DNA of 57,321 nucleotides from assembly GCA_002427745.1 (NCBI GenBank), contig DIYF01000050.1, positions 1-57,321 on the forward strand, given 5' to 3'. The notes beneath the pieces are model-generated. The model did not search any database and was not told where the DNA came from. It worked only from the letters and a program-made list of their open reading frames with translations. Each line of letters begins with the position of its first letter. The stretch's first letter is position 1. Of the stretch, positions 9,144 to 16,524 are shown piece by piece. The position numbers and the translations under genes are program-made. Source of the DNA: Roseivirga sp. UBA6061. Its GTDB lineage: Bacteria > Bacteroidota > Bacteroidia > Cytophagales > Cyclobacteriaceae.

Positions 9144-12100
9144 ATGATCAGAGCAGGTAAGAGTGGGATTAAGCTCGGAGTCGCTTTTCTCTTATTTATA
9201 ATCTCTTTTTCGGTCACTGCCCAGGCACACAGGGTTCAGTTTGGAAAAAACAGAATTCAGTACAAATACTTTGACTGGCAGTACTTCCACTCTGATAACT
9301 TTGAGGTCTACTTCTACGATGGTGGAGAAGACCTGGCCAAGAGGTCTATTGAGTACCTTGAGAGTGAATTCAGCAGAATTACTGAGACGATCGGCTATCC
9401 CCCCTATTCCAAGACCCGTGTTTTCCTTTACAACTCTATTGGTGACAAGCAACAGAGTAATGTGGGTGTAAAGGGTAAAGATTTTACCGTAGGCGGGCAA
9501 ACCAACTTTGTAAAGTCTCAGGTAGAGATAGCCTACTCCGGTGACTATTCCTCTTTCAGAAAGAAACTCATTTTTGGCGTTACTGATATGCTGGTTCAGG
9601 AAATGCTATTTGGAGGGAACATCGCAGAGATGTTTCAGACCACATTTTCTACTCCCATCCCAAGATGGTTTACCTCGGGAATTTCGTCTTACGTGGCTTA
9701 TGGCTGGGATAAGGAATCTGACGATCTGGTAAGAGAATATACGTATAATAACCTCACCGACAGGTTTGTGAAGCTGAGTCCTGAGGCCAATGTCCTGATT
9801 GGTCAGTCTATCTGGAATTTTGTAGCACAACGCTATGGTCAGCGGAGTATTTCAAATATTCTGAACCTGGCCCGTATCATCCGCAATGAGGAAAATAGTA
9901 TTGCCCGAACCCTGGGCCTGCCATTTGACCGGTTTATGGGCGAATGGAGAACCTTTTATAATAACCAGCAGGTAAGCTTGCTGGAAACTTATGATGTTCC
10001 GGCCGTTGAGAATATCATTTCCGGCAAAAACAGCCGCAACGCCAGCTATACCAGCTTAAAATTCAGCCCTGACGGAAACCTGCTCGCCTATGCCGCAATG
10101 GAGAAGGGGAAGTATCATGTTTTTGTGAGAAACTTATCCAGTAATAAGGAGATATTGCTCTATAAGGGAGGTAACAGGTTGCTGAATCAGGAGGTAGATA
10201 CGAAGCTCCCACTGGTTAGCTGGGCAGATGAAACTACTCTGGGGATTGTTACCAATGATCAGGGAAAGAATATACTGACGATTAAGCGGGTAGGTACCCG
10301 AGGTAAACAAACTATCGCTATTCCGCGACTGAGTAGAATACAAAGCTTTGATTTTAAGGCAAAGGGCAGGGTCGCTGTTATGACGGGTGACCTGAATGGC
10401 AGAAGTGATGCTTTCCTCTTTAATATCAACCGAGGTCAGATCAGGCGTATTACGAGCGATAACTTCGATGTGAAGGATGCCAGCTTTGTACCGGATGCCA
10501 ACGTAGTGCTGTTCAGCTCCAACCGAACTGAAGAGAGAATATTAACCCAGGGACCAACCAGACTGGAAGATTCCGAGATTCATAAGTTTAATGTTTTCAG
10601 TTATGACCTTGACTTATTGGATACGGTATTTGACAAGCTGACGAATGCGCTGGCTATGGACGTGAAGCCTGTGGCTCAGGATACTGAAAGTATTTATTAT
10701 CTCAGCGATCAGCAGGGTATCAACAACCTCTACAGGCATTCCCGCTCAGATTCATTGAGTGTTCAGATTTCAAATTTCCTGTACGGGATCAAGGAGTTTG
10801 ATATAGACTTCGCCAATAATAGAATTGCCTTTGTTTCTACATCAGGATCTAAAGATGCCATCTTCATTGAAAAGCTTGATGTGAACAGAACGCTCTTTAC
10901 TCCGGTAACTCCAAGACGCGCGCAGGAGACTACTAAAATTCTGGCTGAAATCAGGCGCAAGAGACTGGCTGAAGCTAAAGAGAATGATACAACTACTGTA
11001 GCTGGAGCTACGGAAACTACTGTTGCTGAGGTACCTGAAAGAAAGGTGGAACTTAAAGAAGGAACGATTAATACGGAAAATTATGCCTTTGAAGGTCGTA
11101 CCAAGGTAGATACCCGAAATTATAAGTTTGAAAAAGCGACTCCTTCTGATGCCAGACCAAGCCAGAGTAAGTCTTTTCTGAGCATATATCAGAATACTTC
11201 AACGGAGAACAAAATCAAAGGGCCTGTTCCTTACGAAACGAGATTCCAGACAGATAACCTGGTTACTACTTTTGTAATAGATGAATTGAGGTCTTTTTCT
11301 CAGCTGATGGAAATTCAGATGAATGACTTCCTGGAGAACCATCGTTTCTATGGAGGGCTTCTCATACCGTATAATTTCAATAGTGGTTATGACGTGTTTG
11401 GCGAGTACCACTATCTGAAAAACCGCATTGACTTCAGTGCCAAGTATTTCAGAAAATCAATACAGCGTGAAGATAACTTCTTCAGACAGCGATACAACCT
11501 GAACCGATTTGAGATCGGGGCAGCTATTCCGTATTCTCCGAATCTGAGATTTGAAATAGCACCATTCTATACCCAGGCGAAGTATCTTGACCTGGATCCA
11601 AGATTATTGCTCAACCCACCACCGCAGATTGTTCCGGAAACTACCTCTAATTATGGTGGTGTTACGGCTTCTCTGGTATTTGACAACAGTGTGGTGATCG
11701 GGACCAACGTACATGAAGGTACACGAGGCAAGGTGACCTTTGAAACACATAGAGCGCTTAATGACCAGGCGGTAAGCTTTAACAACATTGAGGCCGACAT
11801 CAGACATTACCAGAGACTGAGCAGAGGGGTTTATGCCACTGCGAGGCTGTTTTACGGGTCTTACTTTGGTGATGCTCCCAAGAAATATGTATTGGGGGGT
11901 GTTGATAACTGGGCATTCAACAAAACACAGTCAAGCGGTGACGAGAATGATCCTTTTATATTCCAGACACTTACTGATAACAGCGACCTGTTGTTCCATC
12001 AGTTTACCAACCTGAGAGGATACGACTATAATACTTTCAATGGTAGAAACGTACTCACCTTCTCCGCTGAGCTGAGACTGCCTATTTCTCAGATGCTGAA

Positions 12101-12410
12101 TAATAAAGAGCTGAGATCTAATTTTCTGCGTAATCTGCAGGTAATAGGTTTTTATGACATTGGTTCAGCCTGGGATGATCTGTCTCCTTTTAAAGATCAG
12201 AACAACCTGAATATTGAGGTGATAGAGCAGGAGGGCTCCCCTTTTTCTGCGGTTATTAACAACTTCAATAACCCATGGCTACAGAGCACAGGAGTGGGAG
12301 TACGTACCATGCTCTTCGGGTTCTTCTCGAGACTTGATTTGTCATGGCCGATCAGGAATTTTGAAGTGCAGAGTCCTAGACTGCAGGTATCTTTCGGGTA
12401 CGATTTCTAA
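9144..12410 (+). CDS. Envelope protein: degenerate peptidase MA-like domain, TolB-like propeller, C-terminal beta-barrel
   Basis: A 1088-residue exported protein with a signal peptide ending VTAQA near residue 28. Residues about 40-270 look like a zinc peptidase of the MA-like group: the helix that should carry HExxH reads LVQEMLF (150-156), and the downstream element IPRWFTSGISSYVAYGW (172-188) matches the usual PxWxxEGxAxY pattern. Both metal ligands appear lost. Residues about 295-600 contain TolB/WD40-type blades (FSPDGNLLAYAAM, VLFSSNR). A charged linker is followed by about 370 residues of alternating strands ending in SFGYDF, typical of an outer-membrane barrel of surface-antigen type. 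Function unknown. It is often labelled TolB in databases, which is probably misleading. Lies between an oxidoreductase and yicC. Confidence 0.8.
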   Translation: MIRAGKSGIKLGVAFLLFIISFSVTAQAHRVQFGKNRIQYKYFDWQYFHSDNFEVYFYDGGEDLAKRSIEYLESEFSRITETIGYPPYSKTRVFLYNSIGDKQQSNVGVKGKDFTVGGQTNFVKSQVEIAYSGDYSSFRKKLIFGVTDMLVQEMLFGGNIAEMFQTTFSTPIPRWFTSGISSYVAYGWDKESDDLVREYTYNNLTDRFVKLSPEANVLIGQSIWNFVAQRYGQRSISNILNLARIIRNEENSIARTLGLPFDRFMGEWRTFYNNQQVSLLETYDVPAVENIISGKNSRNASYTSLKFSPDGNLLAYAAMEKGKYHVFVRNLSSNKEILLYKGGNRLLNQEVDTKLPLVSWADETTLGIVTNDQGKNILTIKRVGTRGKQTIAIPRLSRIQSFDFKAKGRVAVMTGDLNGRSDAFLFNINRGQIRRITSDNFDVKDASFVPDANVVLFSSNRTEERILTQGPTRLEDSEIHKFNVFSYDLDLLDTVFDKLTNALAMDVKPVAQDTESIYYLSDQQGINNLYRHSRSDSLSVQISNFLYGIKEFDIDFANNRIAFVSTSGSKDAIFIEKLDVNRTLFTPVTPRRAQETTKILAEIRRKRLAEAKENDTTTVAGATETTVAEVPERKVELKEGTINTENYAFEGRTKVDTRNYKFEKATPSDARPSQSKSFLSIYQNTSTENKIKGPVPYETRFQTDNLVTTFVIDELRSFSQLMEIQMNDFLENHRFYGGLLIPYNFNSGYDVFGEYHYLKNRIDFSAKYFRKSIQREDNFFRQRYNLNRFEIGAAIPYSPNLRFEIAPFYTQAKYLDLDPRLLLNPPPQIVPETTSNYGGVTASLVFDNSVVIGTNVHEGTRGKVTFETHRALNDQAVSFNNIEADIRHYQRLSRGVYATARLFYGSYFGDAPKKYVLGGVDNWAFNKTQSSGDENDPFIFQTLTDNSDLLFHQFTNLRGYDYNTFNGRNVLTFSAELRLPISQMLNNKELRSNFLRNLQVIGFYDIGSAWDDLSPFKDQNNLNIEVIEQEGSPFSAVINNFNNPWLQSTGVGVRTMLFGFFSRLDLSWPIRNFEVQSPRLQVSFGYDF

Positions 12411-12439
12411 GGTCGATTTTTTTAGCTGGTGAATAGCCC

Positions 12440-12447
12440 TATTTTTG
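12440..12447 (+). promoter_or_regulatory. Candidate -7 box for yicC
   Basis: TATTTTTG matches the Bacteroidota -7 consensus TAnnTTTG and lies 23 nt before the yicC ATG, inside the 60-nt gap after the envelope gene. No clear -33 TTTG is seen, so this rests on the one box and its position. Confidence 0.55.
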
Positions 12448-12470
12448 TGCCTCACAGTTAATTAAGCAGC

Positions 12471-13352
12471 ATGCTCAAATCAATGACGGGCTTTGGCCAG
12501 GGTCAAGGTCAGAAAGACGGTCTTCACATCAATGTAGAAATACGCTCACTCAATTCTAAGTTTTTGGATGCTAACATGAAGCTTCCTAAACAACTACAGG
12601 ACCGGGAGCTTGAAATTCGCAATATGCTGAATTCTGAGTTGGTCAGAGGTAAGGTCAGTCTGATGATTGAGGTGACCAATCAGGAATCCGTGGATGACCG
12701 ACTTGTTGTAAACAGGCCACTGTTTAAAGCGTATTTCGATGATTTCGTGAATATTGCTGACGAGGTGGGTGCGGAGAAGAAAGACCTGTTCAGGCTGGCT
12801 TTACATAGTCCTGATGTGTTGCAGGGGTCTGAAAAATCAGAGGAGGTGTTGACGCGGGAGTGGAATGCTGTTGCGGGTTTCCTGTCTGAAGCCATTGCTC
12901 AGTGCAATGAGTTCAGGGCCAGTGAAGGAGCAAACCTGGAAAGAGAATTGAACCTATACATAGGGAATATTGCGGGTTATCTGGAAGAAATAAAAGGTAT
13001 GGATGATGACAGGGTTAAGGTCATCAGAGATAGAATCCACTCACATCAGAATGAAATTCTTGAGTCCGATGAATTTGATAAAAATCGTTTCGAGCAGGAA
13101 ATGATTTATTACATAGAGAAACTTGATATAAGCGAGGAGCTCGTGAGACTCAAAACACATCTCGACTATTTTGTGGAGGTAATGGGTGAGGCTAAGGTAC
13201 ACGGTAAAAAGCTGGGCTTTATTTCACAGGAGATTGGGAGAGAGATTAATACCATAGGTTCTAAAGCGAACTATGCACCGGTACAGAAGTGTGTGGTATG
13301 TATGAAAGATGAACTGGAGAAGATTAAAGAGCAACTGCTCAATATCATCTGA
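12471..13352 (+). CDS. yicC: YicC/YloC family endoribonuclease
   Basis: A 293-residue protein with the diagnostic N-terminus LKSMTGFGQGQ and the conserved C-terminal block EIGREINTIGSKANY near residues 257-271, followed by the usual end with LEKIKEQLLNI. The family forms oligomeric, cytoplasmic, metal-dependent endoribonucleases that take part in RNA turnover. Full length for the family. It has its own candidate -7 box 23 nt upstream and ends 30 nt before a strong bidirectional terminator. Two cysteines (KCVVCMKDE) lie close to the end. Confidence 0.93.
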   Translation: MLKSMTGFGQGQGQKDGLHINVEIRSLNSKFLDANMKLPKQLQDRELEIRNMLNSELVRGKVSLMIEVTNQESVDDRLVVNRPLFKAYFDDFVNIADEVGAEKKDLFRLALHSPDVLQGSEKSEEVLTREWNAVAGFLSEAIAQCNEFRASEGANLERELNLYIGNIAGYLEEIKGMDDDRVKVIRDRIHSHQNEILESDEFDKNRFEQEMIYYIEKLDISEELVRLKTHLDYFVEVMGEAKVHGKKLGFISQEIGREINTIGSKANYAPVQKCVVCMKDELEKIKEQLLNII

Positions 13353-13382
13353 CAGAATAAGAAAGAATTCAGTCTAAGGCAT

Positions 13383-13410
13383 AAAAAGGGACTCATATGA
13401 GTCCCTTTTT
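13383..13410. terminator. Bidirectional intrinsic terminator between yicC and tonB
   Basis: A perfect 28-bp palindrome: an A-run, GGGACTCAT, ATGAGTCCC, then a T-run, giving terminators on both strands. It ends yicC on plus and can end the third tonB gene (stop at 13518) on minus. Confidence 0.9.
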
Positions 13411-13517
13411 ATTGAATTATACTTTCGTCTCCTGGTAGTGGTAAGCTGCTCGGGCAGAGAAATGAGAGGTTACCGTGTACATGATTAAAAGTGTGGCCTA
13501 ACCTGTTGTTGGATATG

Positions 13518-14186
13518 CTACTTGAGTTTGAAATAGATAAAGATTGACATGGGGGATTTGACAGGTACTCCCCGCTGTAGTCCGGGGTTCCATTGGGGAG
13601 AGTTTTTGAGAACCCGTACGGCCTCCTCATCACAACCGCCACCGATACCACGGGTTACCCGGATATCGGAGATATTCCCGGTCGCATCCACATAAAAACT
13701 GAGGTGTACCTTGCCTTCAATATGGTTACGCTGGGCAAAACGCGGATATTTAATGTTCTTTCTCAAGAAGCGCTGCCATTCCTGCATGCCCCCGGGAAAA
13801 CTGGCCATATGTTCTACCGGTACAAACCCCGGGTCCTCAGCTTTTTCCTCAGGCATTTCCACAATGGGTATGTCTTCAACATACTCTGTGGTTGGCTCGA
13901 AAGTGAACTCCGGTGGTTCATACTCAATATCCGGTTCTTCCGGTATAAGAATGATTTTTGGAAATTGTACCGGGGGAGGTTTGGGGATTGAGAACTCTGT
14001 GGGAGGAATGATAGGCAGTGGGGGAAAATCGTCAATGTTTCCGGTCAGAGCGAGCTCGTGCAGAACGGGCTCACTCTTTATCTCGAAAGCAGCAAGCGTA
14101 AGCAGAAGACTTAAGCAAAGTCCAAAGCTCAGAAAGAGAAAGCGTTTACGATTGACTTCTTTGTCAGGGTTTTTCTTGGCTTCCAT
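13518..14186 (-). CDS. Energy transducer TonB (copy 3 of 3)
   Basis: A 222-residue TonB-family protein that couples the inner-membrane proton gradient to outer-membrane transporters. It has a cytoplasmic tail rich in charged residues, one membrane segment (about 16-34, FLFLSFGLCLSLLLTLAAF), a periplasmic linker rich in Pro and Glu, and a TonB C-terminal domain with ASFPGGMQEWQRFLRKNIKYP, EGKVHLSFYVD, RGIGGGCDEEA and a final FKLK. It is the most divergent of the three copies: its linker has more proline and less acid than the others. The ATG at 14186 is 38 bp after copy 2. Confidence 0.93.
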   Translation of the reverse strand: MEAKKNPDKEVNRKRFLFLSFGLCLSLLLTLAAFEIKSEPVLHELALTGNIDDFPPLPIIPPTEFSIPKPPPVQFPKIILIPEEPDIEYEPPEFTFEPTTEYVEDIPIVEMPEEKAEDPGFVPVEHMASFPGGMQEWQRFLRKNIKYPRFAQRNHIEGKVHLSFYVDATGNISDIRVTRGIGGGCDEEAVRVLKNSPQWNPGLQRGVPVKSPMSIFIYFKLK

Positions 14187-14224
14187 TTTTGACTAGGCTT
14201 CTAGTTATAGTGCTTAAATAAAAA

Positions 14225-14899
14225 CTACTTAAGCTGAAATTTGATCTGAATGGCCATTCTGGACTTAACAGCATTACCACGTTGACGCCCGGGACTCCAC
14301 CGGGGAGATTGAGAGAGTACTCTGATAGCTTCTTCATCGCATCCGCCACCAATACCACGGGTTACCTGAATATCAGATATAACACCGTTCTTATCTACGA
14401 TGAATGAAAGATTGACCTTGCCTTCAATTCCCATGCGCGCTGCCTTACGAGGGTATTTAAATGTTTTGTTCAGGAATTTAGCCCAGGCCTTTGGGCCGCC
14501 TGGAAAAGAGGCCTGTTCTTCTACCCACAGAAATACCTGTTCCGCTTCCTCTTCAGGCATTTCATCTTCTACAATAAGGTCTTCTATGATCTGCTCTTCA
14601 GTTACATCAACATCGATTACCACATCGATTTCCTCGATGATTTCTTCATCATCAGGGATTTCTATGAGTTTAGGCATCTGAATCACAGGCGGTTGTTTGG
14701 GGGGCTGGGTGGTCGGTGGGACTTCCATTAACTCATCGAAATCATCGGTGAGAGAGCCAAGGTCCATTAAATCCCCCGAATCATATGTTTTCCATTCAAA
14801 GGCAACCAGAGTGGCGCCAAGACTCACCACGAGGCCTATTACCAGGAAGAGGCCGTATTTGCGACTAAGGTCTGCATGTTCAGTTTTCTTGATTTCCAT
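14225..14899 (-). CDS. Energy transducer TonB (copy 2 of 3)
   Basis: A 224-residue paralogue with the same plan: an N-terminal tail (MEIKKTEHADLSRKYG), one membrane helix at about 16-34, a linker that starts with Pro-rich sequence and becomes strongly acidic (DDEEIIEEIDVVIDVDV at about 84-100), then the TonB C-terminal domain (ASFPGGPKAWAKFLNKTFKYP, VTRGIGGGCDEEAIRVL). The usual Lys-Pro repeat of enterobacterial TonB is absent. It is separated from copy 1 by a terminator, so it may have a separate promoter. Which receptors it serves is unknown. Confidence 0.93.
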   Translation of the reverse strand: MEIKKTEHADLSRKYGLFLVIGLVVSLGATLVAFEWKTYDSGDLMDLGSLTDDFDELMEVPPTTQPPKQPPVIQMPKLIEIPDDEEIIEEIDVVIDVDVTEEQIIEDLIVEDEMPEEEAEQVFLWVEEQASFPGGPKAWAKFLNKTFKYPRKAARMGIEGKVNLSFIVDKNGVISDIQVTRGIGGGCDEEAIRVLSQSPRWSPGRQRGNAVKSRMAIQIKFQLK

Positions 14900-14947
14900 A
14901 TCGATTAATTTTATAGTTGTTAAACTAATTATTTAGTTATAGAGTTT

Positions 14948-14973
14948 AAAAAAGAAGCACAACCTGTGTGCTT
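14948..14973 (-). terminator. Intrinsic terminator after tonB copy 1
   Basis: On the minus strand AAGCACA (from 14973) pairs with TGTGCTT (to 14955), followed by C and six T (to 14948). It lies 13 nt after the stop of the 14986-15660 gene and suggests that copies 1 and 2 are at least partly uncoupled. Confidence 0.75.
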
Positions 14974-14985
14974 ACTTTTTATATC

Positions 14986-15660
14986 TTATTTCAGCTTGAA
15001 TACAATCTGAATCTGCATTCTTGATTTTACAGCTCTACCTCTTTGTTTTCCAGGGCTCCATTTTGGAGAATTTGAAAGCACTCTTTTGGCTTCCTCATCA
15101 CATCCTCCGCCAATACCCCTGATCACCTGGATATCTGAGATAGACCCTTGCTGGTCCACAATGAAAGAAAGGAATACTTTTCCTTCAATACCCATACGAG
15201 TAGCTTGTCTTGGGTACTTCAGGTTCTTTCTCAAGAACTTCACCCATGCAGCATTACCTCCAGGGAAAGCAGCCTGCTCTTCTACTACGAGGAAAACCTC
15301 ATCAGCTACTTCTTCTTCAGGCTCTTCTTCAAAGACAATTTCTTCTACTTCAGTCTCTTCAGTGATTTCCACGTCAAGGTCGATCTCGATTTCCTCTTCA
15401 ATCTCTTCTTCGTCAGGAATCTCAATGATTTGAGGCTGCTGAATTTTTGGTGGTGGTGGTGGTGGTTGCTCGGTAGGGGGGATTTCTGTCAATTCTTCGA
15501 AATCATCGGCCACCATTCCCAAGTCCATTAACTCACCTTCATCGTACTTTTTGTACTCGAAGGCTGCGAGAGTGATGCCCAAACTAACGAGCAGGCCAAT
15601 GGCCAAAAAGAGCGATGCTCTTTTGTTCACGTCAGCTTCAGGGGTCTTCTTGGCTTCCAT
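14986..15660 (-). CDS. Energy transducer TonB (copy 1 of 3)
   Basis: A 224-residue TonB paralogue. One membrane segment (about 15-33) is followed by a short Pro run (EQPPPPPPKI, about 64-73) and then an exceptionally acidic linker (about 80-125, nearly all Glu, Asp, Ile, Val and Thr). The C-terminal domain has AAFPGGNAAWVKFLRKNLKYP, EGKVFLSFIVD, RGIGGGCDEEAKRVL and SRMQIQIVFKLK. It lies 33 bp downstream of vanZ. An energy-transducing role is inferred from the family. The acidic linker would give a stiff negative periplasmic arm, unlike the basic Lys-Pro arms of E. coli TonB. Confidence 0.93.
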   Translation of the reverse strand: MEAKKTPEADVNKRASLFLAIGLLVSLGITLAAFEYKKYDEGELMDLGMVADDFEELTEIPPTEQPPPPPPKIQQPQIIEIPDEEEIEEEIEIDLDVEITEETEVEEIVFEEEPEEEVADEVFLVVEEQAAFPGGNAAWVKFLRKNLKYPRQATRMGIEGKVFLSFIVDQQGSISDIQVIRGIGGGCDEEAKRVLSNSPKWSPGKQRGRAVKSRMQIQIVFKLK

Positions 15661-15693
15661 ATCTTTTTGTTAGTTAGATTTAAAACTATAAAA

Positions 15694-16098
15694 TTAGTTT
15701 ACTATTCGCAAACTAAATTTTCTAAATGTAATAAAAACTATCGTACCTACGACAGCTCCAATTGTATTTGCGGCAAAATCGTACAGATCAGTCATTCTGC
15801 CCGGTACGAATTGCTGACTGAATTCAAGCACAGAACCATAAACTATGCTTATAGTTAACGCTCGTTGTATCTTCTTTATTTTAAGCTTATCTGAATGCTG
15901 CTGCTTGTCGAATGACCAGGTAAGGAGGAAAGTAAAGATTAAGAAAACTCCTAAGTGTCCCAGTTTGTCATAAGACAGCACCTTCGAGTCAGGAAAACTG
16001 TCAGAAGGCAAAAGCATAAGCAATGCCAGTATCAGCGCCCAGATAATCCAGGGTATATGGTATTTATAAGGATACCCCGATGCCTGCTTGTCAGGCAC
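15694..16098 (-). CDS. VanZ-like family membrane protein
   Basis: A 134-residue protein with about four membrane segments and the VanZ-like signatures [17 protein letters not shown] (middle) and [24 protein letters not shown] (near the end). VanZ itself gives low-level teicoplanin resistance; the role of the wider family is unclear. The start is a GTG at 16098, which overlaps the gcvH stop by 8 bp, so translation is probably coupled. No ATG occurs before the first membrane segment. The order ruvA-sprA-gcvH-vanZ recurs in other Bacteroidota as far as I recall. Confidence 0.88.
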   Translation of the reverse strand: MPDKQASGYPYKYHIPWIIWALILALLMLLPSDSFPDSKVLSYDKLGHLGVFLIFTFLLTWSFDKQQHSDKLKIKKIQRALTISIVYGSVLEFSQQFVPGRMTDLYDFAANTIGAVVGTIVFITFRKFSLRIVN

Positions 16099-16471
16099 CT
16101 ACTAATTCCTTGTATTGATCAGCGGTAAGGAGGTCGTCTACCTGCGAAGAATCACTCATGGTGATTTTGATCATCCAGCCTTCTCCATAGGGATCGGCAT
16201 TTACTTTTTCCGGCTCGGATTCGAGGCTATCGTTAAACTGTGTTACCTCACCAGAGAGGGGCATGAACAAATCAGAAACAGTCTTTACAGCTTCCACCGT
16301 ACCGAATACTTCTTCGGCATCAAGGGTTTCACCCTCCGTTTCGATTTCTACATAAACGATGTCTCCCAACTCGCCCTGGGCAAAGTCGGTGATTCCTACA
16401 GTGGCTGTGTCACCATCAACAGAGATCCACTCGTGATCTTTGGTGTACTTAAGGTTTTCTGGTATGTTCAT
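16091..16471 (-). CDS. gcvH: Glycine cleavage system H protein
   Basis: The 126-residue lipoyl carrier that shuttles the aminomethyl group between the P, T and L proteins of the glycine cleavage complex. The lipoylated lysine is K63 in [13 protein letters not shown], the standard site. The N-terminus (KYTKDHEW) and G-D-I-V-Y-VE block are typical. No other gcv genes are in the window. A -7 box at 16491-16498 lies just before the ATG at 16471, so it can be transcribed separately from the much larger sprA upstream. Confidence 0.97.
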   Translation of the reverse strand: MNIPENLKYTKDHEWISVDGDTATVGITDFAQGELGDIVYVEIETEGETLDAEEVFGTVEAVKTVSDLFMPLSGEVTQFNDSLESEPEKVNADPYGEGWMIKITMSDSSQVDDLLTADQYKELVGA

Positions 16472-16490
16472 AGGTTTTTATTCAGAGAGT

Positions 16491-16498
16491 CAAAAATA
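16491..16498 (-). promoter_or_regulatory. -7 box for gcvH
   Basis: Minus-strand TATTTTTG matches TAnnTTTG and lies 19 nt upstream of the gcvH ATG in the 53-nt gap after sprA. No -33 box is evident. Confidence 0.6.
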
Positions 16499-16524
16499 CA
16501 CGGATTCGGTAAAAATGCGTGAAA

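Noticed and set aside
13409..13651. 80-codon minus-strand frame after tonB copy 3
   Set aside because: It overlaps the terminator palindrome and tonB in another frame.
15148..15531. 127-codon plus-strand frame opposite tonB copy 1, with a run of tryptophans
   Set aside because: The tryptophan run is simply the complement of the Pro codons of the TonB linker.
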